64,000 bases of DNA. Origin: an uncultured Eggerthellaceae bacterium (GTDB lineage Bacteria > Actinomycetota > Coriobacteriia > Coriobacteriales > Eggerthellaceae). Position numbers and translations under genes: made by a program. This document shows positions 51,571 through 59,951 of the stretch, piece by piece. The DNA is taken from contig CAUEBO010000005.1 of NCBI GenBank assembly GCA_958454405.1, forward strand, positions 34,561-98,560. Direction: 5' to 3'. The notes beneath the pieces are model-generated. The model saw nothing but the letters and a program-made list of their open reading frames with translations, searched no databases and was not told where the DNA came from. How positions within the stretch are numbered: the first letter of the stretch is position 1; every line of letters begins with the position of its first letter.

Positions 51571-52734
51571 ATGCTGAGTTACTACTTGCATGACGAAGAG
51601 CGCCAGCTCGTCGAAAAAGCCCAGGAGTTCGGGCAGGAGCACTTCACCGAGGAAAACGTATCCCGCTGGTACCGCGAGGGGGGCATCCCCGATTCAGTTG
51701 CGGAGGCGTACCGATGCTCGGATCTCGGATATTTGGGCTTCAAAGCCGAGCAAGGCGGACCCGACGTGTCCCATGCGGCCCAAATAGCCGTTCTTGCCGA
51801 GCTTACGCGTTCCGCAGGGGCGATCATCCCGTTCCAATCGCAGATCCTCGATTTCCAGATCGTATCCCGCTTCGCGAACGAACAGCAGATAGCCCTCATC
51901 CTCGACCGCTACCGCGAAACGTCGCGGCCTTGCTTCTCCACGGCCATATCCGACGTCGAATCGGGCTCCGACCTCAACGAATACAAAACGGCGGTGTTCA
52001 AGGAGGGAGACCGTCTCATCCTGCGGGGCGAGAAGGTGTTCGTCGCGAACGGCCAGCATACGCCCTACATCATGGTCATGGCGAAGGATCTCACCGAAAG
52101 CTGCGACTACACGAGGGCGCTGCCTTCGTTCTGGCTCATCCCGGCGTCGAGCGAAGGCGTGTCGGCCCTGCCCATCAACAAGATCGGCCAGAAGATGATC
52201 CCCTTCGCGGCGCTGCGCTTCGACGACGTGGAGGTGCAGCCCGAGTGGCGGCTCGGCACGCCGCACCAATCGATGGCCCAGTTCCAGTCGGTGGTCGACT
52301 TCGGCCGCTGCATCGTCTGCGGCGGCAGCCTGGGCCTGGCGCAGGCGGCGTTCGAAGACGCCGTGCATCACGCCAATGCGCGCAAGATCCGCAATCGCCG
52401 GATCGGCGACTTCCAGCAGATCGGGCTCATGCTGACCGACATGAACAGCAAGCTCGTCAACATGGAAGCGCACATCTACCATGCCTGCCACAGCATCGAA
52501 CGGGAAACGGACGCGAAGCTGGCCGTGGCGCTGATGAAGAAGTACGTGCCCGAAACGGCGGGCGAAGTGGCCGCCGCCGCCATGCAGGTGTTCGGCGGAG
52601 CGGGCTACACCGATTCCAGCCGCGTGGGACGCATCTGGATTGACAGCCGGGGCGGCCAGTACGCAGTCGGCACCGACCAGATCATGGTCAACATCGCCTC
52701 GCGCGCCATCCTGGACAAGTACGCCCAGCAGTAG
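51571..52734 (+). CDS. Acyl-CoA dehydrogenase family protein lacking the usual catalytic glutamates
   Basis: 387 residues from ATG 51571 (AGGTTCC upstream); an ATG at 51496 has no ribosome site. It is full length, with the N-terminal helical domain, a middle beta domain (CFSTAISDVESGSD), and a C-terminal four-helix domain (VFGGAGYTDSSRVGRIWIDS). At the two positions where this family carries its catalytic base, it has neither: the late EGT position reads YAVGTDQIM, and the helix-G position that is Glu in isovaleryl-CoA dehydrogenase and CaiA reads DFGR. It may therefore be a non-catalytic partner, use another base, or reduce rather than oxidise. It ends the fixAB operon, 10 bp from the end of the convergent SSS gene. 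Confidence 0.88.
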   Translation: MLSYYLHDEERQLVEKAQEFGQEHFTEENVSRWYREGGIPDSVAEAYRCSDLGYLGFKAEQGGPDVSHAAQIAVLAELTRSAGAIIPFQSQILDFQIVSRFANEQQIALILDRYRETSRPCFSTAISDVESGSDLNEYKTAVFKEGDRLILRGEKVFVANGQHTPYIMVMAKDLTESCDYTRALPSFWLIPASSEGVSALPINKIGQKMIPFAALRFDDVEVQPEWRLGTPHQSMAQFQSVVDFGRCIVCGGSLGLAQAAFEDAVHHANARKIRNRRIGDFQQIGLMLTDMNSKLVNMEAHIYHACHSIERETDAKLAVALMKKYVPETAGEVAAAAMQVFGGAGYTDSSRVGRIWIDSRGGQYAVGTDQIMVNIASRAILDKYAQQ

Positions 52735-52744
52735 CAGCAGCGCG

Positions 52745-54235
52745 TCATTGCCTTTCGCGCTCGGCGCGGACGATCAGCGCGTTCACCTTTTCAAGGTCCA
52801 CCCGCGCATCAATCTCGCTTGACAAGGCGTAGTCCCGCTGGCAGTACAGGTAGTCAAGATAGCCGGCCGATATCCGCTCCTTCGAGGCGATCGTCATGGC
52901 CACCAGCACGACCAGCCCCACCGCCAGCGCGGGCAACAAAGGCTGCACATCGAACGGCGCGCCGGCGAAATGCCAGACGGCAGCGATGCCGCCGCCCAAG
53001 AGCATCGACCAGAACGCGGCCCTGTCGCTCACCCGACGCCATACCAGCGCGACGATCAGGATGACCGACACGATGGACCTGATTTGGAAGATGCTGATCA
53101 ACTGCGAGAAAATCGACGTCGTCTGCGAGCCCAAAACCACTGCGACAATGCCGATCGCCACCATCACGACGCGCGCGGCCACCATCACCTGCCTGTCCGA
53201 TGCCTGTTTGTTGACGAACGAGCGGTACAGGTCCTCGGTGATGGTCGTTCCCACGATGAGCAGCAACGTGGGACCCGTGGAGAAGATGGCCGCGACGATG
53301 GCGATGGAGCACAATCCGCCAACCCAGGGGTTCAACGACGACGACACGGCGTACAGCGCCGACTGGGGATCGGCGCCCGGAGCAAGGACGAGGGCGCTGA
53401 TGCCCGTGAGGGCAGGGAAGCACGCGAAGGCGAAAATCAGCACGGCAGCCGCCAAAACGCCCTTTCGCGCCGCTTTGATGGAACCGGCGCTCAGCGTGAT
53501 GGTGGTCATGATGGCGCTGTTCATCTGCGAGAGCACGGCTCCGACGAACCAGATTGCCACGGTCGCCAGTCCGGGGTAGAAGGGGCTGAAGTACCCTTCC
53601 GGAACCACTGCGGCCACGTGCTCGAACCCTCCTGCCGCGCGAACCGAGAGCACGGCGACCAACAGCAGTCCGAACCACATGACGAACGCGTGAACCCGAT
53701 TCATCCTGGCAAGCCCCTTGAGTCCGCCCATGCATGCGATCAGGATGAACAGGGCGCCAACGACAACGAACATGACCGGGCGGTCGACGCCGAACATCGG
53801 GGCGAGCAGAGCCGTCGCCGCCACCGGCTGCAACGCGAACATGCAGGCGTAGACGAGCGCGACGATGACCAGCACGACCACCTTGGTGCGCCTGCCGAAC
53901 AGCACCTCGTAGGCGCCTGCAACCGAGCGGACGCCCCGCTGCTTTCCCACGATGCGGTAGAAGCGTCCGAACGCCCAGACGAACAGGATGCAGCCGGCGG
54001 CGATGCCCCACGAAGACCAAACGGCAGCCATGCCGATGCCGGACATGGCCTCGGCGCAATCGCCCACGGTTCCCGTGCCGCCGATCGTCTCCGAAAACGT
54101 CATCGCCACGATGGCGGTCACGCCGAATCCCGCCGCCCCCAAGAACAGATCGCCCGACGTCTTGTTCTGCCGGCTTGCCAAGAGGGCGATAAGGCTGGTG
54201 ACGGCAATGTAGGGAACCATGATGATCGCTTCCAT
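52745..54235 (-). CDS. Sodium:solute symporter (SSS family)
   Basis: 496 residues, start ATG at 54235-54233 with GAAGGAG six bases upstream. About thirteen membrane helices are visible. SSS-type features include SRQNKTSGDLFLGAAGFG near the start, FSETIGGTGTVGDCAEA, the helix with VRSVAGAYEVLFGRR, and AAIFSTGPTLLLIVGTTITEDLYRSFVNK with the Ser/Thr cluster of the sodium site. It is the last gene of the caiA-DASS-caiB-caiC-SSS operon, 49 bp after the ligase gene. Substrates of the family range from sugars to mono- and dicarboxylates and pantothenate; here a carboxylate serving the CoA pathway is likely. Confidence 0.88.
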   Translation of the reverse strand: MEAIIMVPYIAVTSLIALLASRQNKTSGDLFLGAAGFGVTAIVAMTFSETIGGTGTVGDCAEAMSGIGMAAVWSSWGIAAGCILFVWAFGRFYRIVGKQRGVRSVAGAYEVLFGRRTKVVVLVIVALVYACMFALQPVAATALLAPMFGVDRPVMFVVVGALFILIACMGGLKGLARMNRVHAFVMWFGLLLVAVLSVRAAGGFEHVAAVVPEGYFSPFYPGLATVAIWFVGAVLSQMNSAIMTTITLSAGSIKAARKGVLAAAVLIFAFACFPALTGISALVLAPGADPQSALYAVSSSLNPWVGGLCSIAIVAAIFSTGPTLLLIVGTTITEDLYRSFVNKQASDRQVMVAARVVMVAIGIVAVVLGSQTTSIFSQLISIFQIRSIVSVILIVALVWRRVSDRAAFWSMLLGGGIAAVWHFAGAPFDVQPLLPALAVGLVVLVAMTIASKERISAGYLDYLYCQRDYALSSEIDARVDLEKVNALIVRAERERQ

Positions 54236-54284
54236 GCATGCTCCTTCAAGGGATCTCGGCGCAGTCGCCCGTGAACGCAGGGCG

Positions 54285-55841
54285 CTAGAACAAACGCTGG
54301 AACGACTCGAGCGGAAGATCGCGCAGATCGCGCTTCTGCAGCTTCCCGATGCTGTTTCGGGGCAGTGCATCCAGATACGCCACGTAGCGGGGCTTCTTAT
54401 AGCTGGCCATCTTCTCCTTGCAGTAACGGATCAGATCGTCGCCGTCCAGATCGGCGCCGTCGGTTACCAGCACGGCAGCCACGGCCTCCCCGAACCGTTC
54501 GTCAGGAACCCCGATGACCGCGCATTCCACGATGCCCGGGTAGTCGAGCAACGCCGCCTCCACTTCGTGCGAGTAGACGTTCTCTCCCCCCGTCTTGATC
54601 ATGTCGTTCTTCCGATCCACCAGGTAGTAGAACCCCTCGTCATCCCGCCGCAGCAGATCGGCCGTGAAATACCATCCGTCCTCGTCGAGCACCCGGGCCG
54701 TCAGCGCCTCGTCGTTCATGTAGCCGGAGAACACCATGGATGAACGGACGACCGCCTCGCCCACTTCGCCTTCAGCCACCTCGAGGCCCTGATCGTCGAC
54801 AAGCTTCATCTCAACCAGCGTGTTCAGCCGACCGATGGTGCGGTGCAGCTCGGGCCTGCGCTGCAGCTCGTCGAACGACAAGACGGCGCTCGTGGGAGCG
54901 CACGTCTCGGTAGAGCCCCACGAGAACCTGAATTTCGCCTGCGGGAACAGGGCATGCATGGCCTCGATGTCGTCGCGCGACACCCCGCCGCCCGAGCACT
55001 GCGCCTCTCTGACCGTTGACAGGTTGTGCTTCTGGCCCCGCGCCGCCACCAACCGCAGGTACAGGTGCGGCGGGATGAGCATGATCTGCGTTGCGCGGTA
55101 CTCGTCGATGGCTCGAAGAATAGCTTCGGCATCGAAGCGGTCGAACAGCACGAGCGTGCCGCCCAAGGCCGCCATCTTCATGAGCAGCGACATCCCGGCC
55201 GTGTGGAACAGCGGCGATATGGTCACCAGGGTCTCGGACACCGATACGTTCTCGTTCTCGATCGCCATCATCAGCGCATAGTCGCGTATCACCTGCTGGC
55301 TGCGCACGACTCCCTTGGGGGCGCCCGTCGTGCCGCTCGTGAACAGCAAGAGCGAGCCGTCGCGCCCTCCGATGTCGCCGGCACGCGGAGAGTCTTCTCC
55401 ATCCACCAACAGCTCGTCGAACGTCGTCCGCACGTCGCACGGCTCAAGGCAGGCCACCACCGTTTGCAGGCTTTCGGCCAACCGCTCGATCTCGTCGATG
55501 CGATCGCTGAACGGCTCGCGGTTCTCGTAGAACAGCATGGAACAGCGGGATGCGTTCAAGCACGCCGCCACCTCGTGGGGCAGCATGTGCACGTTGATGG
55601 GCTGGGCGATCGCACCCAGCTTCTGAGTCGCCCACCAGATCAGGACCACTTCGCAGCTGTTTCGCATATAGTAGGCCACAACGTCGCCTTTGCGCACCCC
55701 TCGGCCGCGCATCCCCCGTGCCAACCGGTCCACCTCATGGTCCAAAGTCTTCCATGAGATCTCCTCGTCCTTGAACACCAAGGCAAGTCGATCGGGGAAA
55801 CGGGTCGCGTTCATTTCCAACAAGTAGCTCGTTTGGTACAT
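54285..55841 (-). CDS. CaiC-like acyl-CoA ligase (AMP-forming)
   Basis: 518 residues, start ATG at 55841-55839 with GGAGGTGGG just upstream. The adenylate-forming signatures are complete: LLLFTSGTTGAPKGVV (ATP-binding loop, about residues 165-180), SWGSTETCA, GWYFTADLLRRD, DRKNDMIKTGGENVY and the catalytic lysine in NSIGKLQKRDLRD. It activates a carboxylate with ATP and CoA. The order caiA-like, caiB-like, caiC-like on the same strand matches the E. coli carnitine operon, where CaiC makes the first CoA thioester and CaiB then transfers CoA between substrate and product. A hairpin separates it from caiB, so its expression may be reduced or separately controlled. Confidence 0.9.
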   Translation of the reverse strand: MYQTSYLLEMNATRFPDRLALVFKDEEISWKTLDHEVDRLARGMRGRGVRKGDVVAYYMRNSCEVVLIWWATQKLGAIAQPINVHMLPHEVAACLNASRCSMLFYENREPFSDRIDEIERLAESLQTVVACLEPCDVRTTFDELLVDGEDSPRAGDIGGRDGSLLLFTSGTTGAPKGVVRSQQVIRDYALMMAIENENVSVSETLVTISPLFHTAGMSLLMKMAALGGTLVLFDRFDAEAILRAIDEYRATQIMLIPPHLYLRLVAARGQKHNLSTVREAQCSGGGVSRDDIEAMHALFPQAKFRFSWGSTETCAPTSAVLSFDELQRRPELHRTIGRLNTLVEMKLVDDQGLEVAEGEVGEAVVRSSMVFSGYMNDEALTARVLDEDGWYFTADLLRRDDEGFYYLVDRKNDMIKTGGENVYSHEVEAALLDYPGIVECAVIGVPDERFGEAVAAVLVTDGADLDGDDLIRYCKEKMASYKKPRYVAYLDALPRNSIGKLQKRDLRDLPLESFQRLF

Positions 55842-55969
55842 TGCCCACCTCCATGTGCTTTGCACGCCGACGCCTCGCGACCCAGCACCTCCCCGTGCTT
55901 CATACGTATCGTACGCGGTCGCTCGCCCGCCCCAGCTGGCGTTTCATTAAAACCTTTCTCGCACACGAC

Positions 55970-55993
55970 GGGGCCGGGGCGATGCCCGGCCCC
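55970..55993 (-). terminator. Hairpin between the CoA-transferase and CoA-ligase genes
   Basis: A perfect 9-bp stem GGGGCCGGG / CCCGGCCCC lies 12 bp after the caiB-like stop, with no T-run. It is more likely a partial terminator or mRNA-stability element inside the operon than a full stop. Confidence 0.5.
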
Positions 55994-56004
55994 ACGGAGC
56001 GATT

Positions 56005-57213
56005 CTAGCTGCGCAGGATGTCCTGTTCGCGCAAAGCCGCAATCTCGCCGGGCGCGAACCCGTGATCCAGCAGGATGTCGTCGGTGTCCATGCCGGGCGT
56101 CGGGCAGCCGCGCCAAATCTGCTGCGGGTGGTTGGCCACCTTCGGCACGGTGTTCACGCCCTTGAGCATGCGGCCGTCCACCGCCTCCCATTCGGTGAAG
56201 GTCTCGCGGGCGACGTAGTGTGGATGCTCAGCTGCCATCTCGTAGTCCATGATGCGGCTGCAGGGCACGCCGCGCGAGCACAGCTCCTCTTCCACCTCTT
56301 TCGCCGTGTGCTCGGCGCAGTACTTCGTGATGGCCGCTTCGAGCAGCTGCCCCCCTTCGGTGGCAAGCGGCGCGAAGTTCTGCGTCTTGGGGAACAGCTC
56401 GGACCCGAACTCCCATCCGAACAGCTGCAATCCCTTCGCCATGACGCTGGGGCCGAGGAACATCAGGTACACGGCCACGCCGTCTTTGCAGGTATAGGCG
56501 CCCCAGCCCGCCGTCACGTCGTTGTGGTTTCCGACGCGCGGCGAGGGAACCCCGCGCACCAGCCAATCCATCGGCCGCTGATTCTGATAGCGGATGGCAA
56601 GCTCGTACTGCGCCAGGTCGAAGCTTTCCCCGACGCCTGTCTCCCGCGCCTTCATGACCCCGGCCAGGCACATGCCGAACCCGGTCAAGCCCGACAGGTA
56701 GTCGGAAGGTATCTCCCGTGCGGGCAGCGCCTCGCGATCGGCGAACCCGTTGAGGTGCATGAGGCAGCTGAACGCCTGGCATACGGGATCGTAGCAGCCG
56801 CGGCTGACGTAGTCGGGGTCGCCCGACTGGCCGTAGCCGGAGAAGTGCGCGATGACCAGCTTGGGATTCCAGCTCCACAGCACGTCATCGGTCAGCCCCC
56901 AACGGGCGTACTGGCCGCCCTTCGAGGATTCGATGAACACGTCTGCATCCTCCAGCAGCGCGCGCAGTATCTTCTTGCCCTCGTCGGTGGGGATGTCGAA
57001 CGAGATGTTGCGCATGTTGCGCCGCTCGCTCTCGGCGCCCATGCCGCCTTTGCCGCGATTGGTGTCGAGCGCGCGCTTGCTCTCGATCCAGATGACGTCC
57101 GCACCGTTCTCAGCCATCAGCTCCGCAGCTATCGGCCCCGCCACGACGCTTGAAGCGTGAACCACTTTGAGGCCGCTCAGCAACCCGAATTCGGGCATTT
57201 CGTTCTTGCGCAT
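56005..57213 (-). CDS. CaiB-like class III CoA-transferase
   Basis: 402 residues, start ATG at 57213-57211 with GAGGAGAG upstream. It belongs to the CaiB/BaiF family of CoA-transferases: LKVVHASSVVAGPIAAELMAENGADV at the N-terminus, and the catalytic aspartate in ESFDLAQYE near residue 190. The C-terminal block HYVARETFTEW...DGRMLKG...NHPQQIWRG...GMDTDDIL matches E. coli CaiB almost motif for motif. CaiB moves CoA from gamma-butyrobetainyl-CoA to carnitine or crotonobetaine without using ATP. Here the acid partner is unknown. The gene sits between the DASS transporter and the CoA ligase, consistent with a cycle of import, CoA exchange, reduction and release. Confidence 0.92.
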   Translation of the reverse strand: MRKNEMPEFGLLSGLKVVHASSVVAGPIAAELMAENGADVIWIESKRALDTNRGKGGMGAESERRNMRNISFDIPTDEGKKILRALLEDADVFIESSKGGQYARWGLTDDVLWSWNPKLVIAHFSGYGQSGDPDYVSRGCYDPVCQAFSCLMHLNGFADREALPAREIPSDYLSGLTGFGMCLAGVMKARETGVGESFDLAQYELAIRYQNQRPMDWLVRGVPSPRVGNHNDVTAGWGAYTCKDGVAVYLMFLGPSVMAKGLQLFGWEFGSELFPKTQNFAPLATEGGQLLEAAITKYCAEHTAKEVEEELCSRGVPCSRIMDYEMAAEHPHYVARETFTEWEAVDGRMLKGVNTVPKVANHPQQIWRGCPTPGMDTDDILLDHGFAPGEIAALREQDILRS

Positions 57214-57233
57214 GAATCTCTCCTCGCTCTCGC

Positions 57234-58649
57234 CTACATCATGCCCATTGCTTGCCACACCGGCACGCTTGCCACGCATGCCACCAGATTGATGACCATG
57301 TACGCTATGTTCATCGGCTGCGTGTCCTTATGGTCGCACAGCTCTCCGTTCGTCGAGCCCAAAGCGGCGACGTACGTCGTGTTGCTGAACGAGAAGTGCC
57401 ACACCAGCGTCGACATGTAGCAGGTGAACAGCAGAACCCACGGATCGATGCCCGTCGCTATGCAAATGCCGCCGAGCGAGGCGAAGAAAATGGCCGTCGT
57501 GGCGGTTTGAGAAATGACGACCAGCCTCATGATGTACGTGGCGATGCAGATGACCGCGACGAATATGAAGGGGTTGGCAGCCAGCGGAGACACGATGGGG
57601 CCCAGGATGCCGGCCAGCCATGCGTCGATGCCCAGAGAGGTGATCATCGCGGCCAGCGAGAACACGCCGCCGATGAACACGACGGTGGTCCACGAGATGC
57701 GCGTGGTGAAGTCCTGCTTCGTCATGAGGCCCGTGACGGCCATGAGGCACATGATGACGAGCGCCCAGATGCCCGAATCGATGCCGAACTGCTTGCCGAA
57801 AATCCATCCGAGCAGCGCCAGAGCCAGGAAGCCCGCGGCTTTCTTCTCGTCGCGCGACATGGGACCAAGTTCGGCCAGCTGCTGCTTGGCGAAACCCTTC
57901 TCGAGCGTCTTCTCGCCGCCGGCGGAACCCTTCTTCGGACCGTACAGGAACAGGATGGCGACATAGGACAGCACCGCGATGACGACCAGCCAGACCGCAG
58001 CCGCCAGGAACCAGTTGATCCACGTCCAGTGCGCCTGCGCCTCAGGCGAGAGGAATCCGAGAATGGTGAATACCGGAACGGCTCCGGAAAGGAACGCGCA
58101 GCCCAGAATGCCCGCGGCGATCCACGTCGCGCTGAACATGCCCGTCGCGGCCTTGCTGCTCTTCTCGTATCCGAGCGATTTGGACGCCGTTGCGGCGAAC
58201 GGCGACAGGATGGCGGCCTTGGCGGTCAGGCTGGGAATAAGGGGCGCGATGACGATGCCCGTTGCGAACAGGGCGGTCACCTGGCCTCGGAAGTTCTCGG
58301 GGAACAGCTTGAGGATGGCGAACGCGATGCGCTTCAGCAGGCCGACCTTCGCCACGACGGCGGATATGGCGAACGCGCCGATGACCAGCCATACCGAACT
58401 TTGCGCGAACGGCTTGAACGCCGTCGTGAAGTCTGCCACGTTGAATATCACGAACAGTGCCATGGCAAGCACCACGACGACGTAGTCGCTGATGACGTCC
58501 AGCACCAGCCACAGGATGGCGCACACGAAGATGCCCATGTAGATCATCGCCGCCATCTCCAGCCCCTCGGGCGGCGGTGTCAAGGCGATGACGATGCCCA
58601 GGATAAGCGGCACGCCTATCTGCAAGGCCTTTTTGACGATTGTGTTCAT
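57234..58649 (-). CDS. DASS/SLC13-type sodium:carboxylate transporter
   Basis: 471 residues, start ATG at 58649-58647 with AAGGAGGGG upstream. Eleven or so membrane helices in the divalent anion:sodium symporter pattern, with the two hairpin sequence signatures: LVIGAFAISAVVAKVGL...ALFATGIVIAPLIPSLTAKAAILSP in the first half and FIGGVFSLAAMITSLGI...VISQTATTAIF in the second. Members take up succinate, citrate, malate or related carboxylates, or exchange them. In the E. coli cai operon the transporter is CaiT, a betaine antiporter of the BCCT family; here a DASS protein lies between the caiA-like and caiB-like genes. This argues for a non-betaine carboxylate substrate, perhaps by exchange of the unsaturated and reduced acids. 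Confidence 0.9.
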   Translation of the reverse strand: MNTIVKKALQIGVPLILGIVIALTPPPEGLEMAAMIYMGIFVCAILWLVLDVISDYVVVVLAMALFVIFNVADFTTAFKPFAQSSVWLVIGAFAISAVVAKVGLLKRIAFAILKLFPENFRGQVTALFATGIVIAPLIPSLTAKAAILSPFAATASKSLGYEKSSKAATGMFSATWIAAGILGCAFLSGAVPVFTILGFLSPEAQAHWTWINWFLAAAVWLVVIAVLSYVAILFLYGPKKGSAGGEKTLEKGFAKQQLAELGPMSRDEKKAAGFLALALLGWIFGKQFGIDSGIWALVIMCLMAVTGLMTKQDFTTRISWTTVVFIGGVFSLAAMITSLGIDAWLAGILGPIVSPLAANPFIFVAVICIATYIMRLVVISQTATTAIFFASLGGICIATGIDPWVLLFTCYMSTLVWHFSFSNTTYVAALGSTNGELCDHKDTQPMNIAYMVINLVACVASVPVWQAMGMM

Positions 58650-58667
58650 ACGTCCCCTCCTTGTTCA

Positions 58668-59819
58668 TTAACGGACGGACTTGAGCAGCTGGCGGCCGAG
58701 GATGTACACCATGATCTGGTCCGTTCCCCCGCCGATGCGGTGCATGCGCGCGTCTCTCCACAGGCGCGAGACCCGCGATTCCTCGGTGTATCCCAAGCCG
58801 CCGATGATCTGCATGGCGTCGTCGCACACCTCGAACGCCGCCTGCGCGCAGTACAGCTTGGTGAGCGGAGACGACACGCGCAGCGATTCGCCGTTGTCCT
58901 TCTCCCACGCCGTTCGGTATATGGAGTTGCGCATGTTGTCGATCTTGATGCGCATGTTCACCAGCATTTCCTGGATCATCTGGAACTGCCCGATAGGCTG
59001 GCCGAACTGCTCGCGCTGCGTTGCGTGCAGCAAGGCGTCGTTGTAGGCGCAGACGGCCATGCCGAGCGAATCGGCTGCAAGCACCAAACGCTCCACGTCG
59101 AAGTTCTTCATGACCACCATGAAGCCCTCGTGCTCATTGCCCACCATGTCCGATTCGTCGATTACCACGTCGTCCAGGTACACTTCGCACAGGCTGCGGG
59201 TGCGGTGCCCCACCTTGTGCAGGTTCTCGATGCTGACGCCCTTTGCGTCCATCGGCACGAGCCAGCAGGTCATCGACTTCTGCGGGGGAAGCCCGCATTC
59301 GAAGTCGCGCGTCATGCACAGCATGTACTTCGCGCGGTCGCCGTCGGTGGTGAACGTCTTGTGCCCGTTGATGACCACCTTTCCGTCGCGGCGGACGTAC
59401 GACGTGGCGATGGCGTTCGAATCCGACCCCGCTTGCGGCTCGCTCAAGCCCAGGCAGAATCCCATGTTGTCCCCGGAAAGCAAACATTCCATGATGGCCT
59501 TCTGCTGCTTTTCCGTGCCGAAGGCAAGCACGTCGTCCACCTGCAACATCGACCCGAGACCTGACGGGAAGCCGTGCTCGCCGATCTTCTCGGCGGCCAT
59601 GACGAGCGTCTGCGTGTCCACGGGCACGCCGCCATGCTCTTCGGGAATGCCCAAAAGCCCCAGGCCCGCCTCGATGAACGCGGCGCGGTACTCCGAAAGG
59701 GGCTTTTGCTCCTGCTCGCAGGTGCGAATGTAGAGCTCGTCGAACTCCAGATGCTGCTCGAAGAACTGATCGATGCTGTCCAGCAGCAATTGCTGCTCGT
59801 CGGTTTTGCTGAAATCCAT
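58668..59819 (-). CDS. CaiA-like acyl-CoA dehydrogenase (enoyl-CoA reductase)
   Basis: 383 residues, start ATG at 59819-59817 with AAGGAGGGTTGC upstream. The architecture is a full acyl-CoA dehydrogenase, with FCLGLSEPQAGSDSNAIAT and NGHKTFTTDGDRAKYML. The catalytic base is placed as in isovaleryl-CoA dehydrogenase and CaiA: helix G has FDVERLVLAA with Glu, while the late EGT position is IGGGTDQIM. The C-terminal half closely resembles E. coli crotonobetainyl-CoA reductase CaiA, including WEKDNG, AAFEVCDDAMQ and SRLWRDARM. Predicted reaction: reversible reduction of an alpha,beta-unsaturated acyl-CoA with electrons from FixAB. It is first in its five-gene operon, divergent from a TetR gene. 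Confidence 0.92.
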   Translation of the reverse strand: MDFSKTDEQQLLLDSIDQFFEQHLEFDELYIRTCEQEQKPLSEYRAAFIEAGLGLLGIPEEHGGVPVDTQTLVMAAEKIGEHGFPSGLGSMLQVDDVLAFGTEKQQKAIMECLLSGDNMGFCLGLSEPQAGSDSNAIATSYVRRDGKVVINGHKTFTTDGDRAKYMLCMTRDFECGLPPQKSMTCWLVPMDAKGVSIENLHKVGHRTRSLCEVYLDDVVIDESDMVGNEHEGFMVVMKNFDVERLVLAADSLGMAVCAYNDALLHATQREQFGQPIGQFQMIQEMLVNMRIKIDNMRNSIYRTAWEKDNGESLRVSSPLTKLYCAQAAFEVCDDAMQIIGGLGYTEESRVSRLWRDARMHRIGGGTDQIMVYILGRQLLKSVR

Positions 59820-59913
59820 GCAACCCTCCTTATTCTCTTTTTTCACTATTTGGGAATCCGATTCCGACATTATGCAGAGGTTTTCAGGTGTCTGTAAATG
59901 TTTCTTGCTTTTA

Positions 59914-59928
59914 AATAGTGACACTATT
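59914..59928. promoter_or_regulatory. Palindromic operator in the TetR/caiA-like divergent region
   Basis: AATAGTG-a-CACTATT is a perfect palindrome 23 bp before the TetR start. Overlapping alternative arms AAATAGT / ACTATTT (59913-59935) and a lone CACTATTT near 59844, closer to the caiA-like gene, suggest several binding sites of the TetR protein. Confidence 0.7.
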
Positions 59929-59951
59929 ACTATTTTGAGAAAGGAGGAATC

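Noticed and set aside
48748..59819. Complete carnitine (cai) operon
   Set aside because: CaiD, CaiE, CaiT, FixC and FixX equivalents are missing in the window and the transporters are of other families, so only a cai-like module is claimed.
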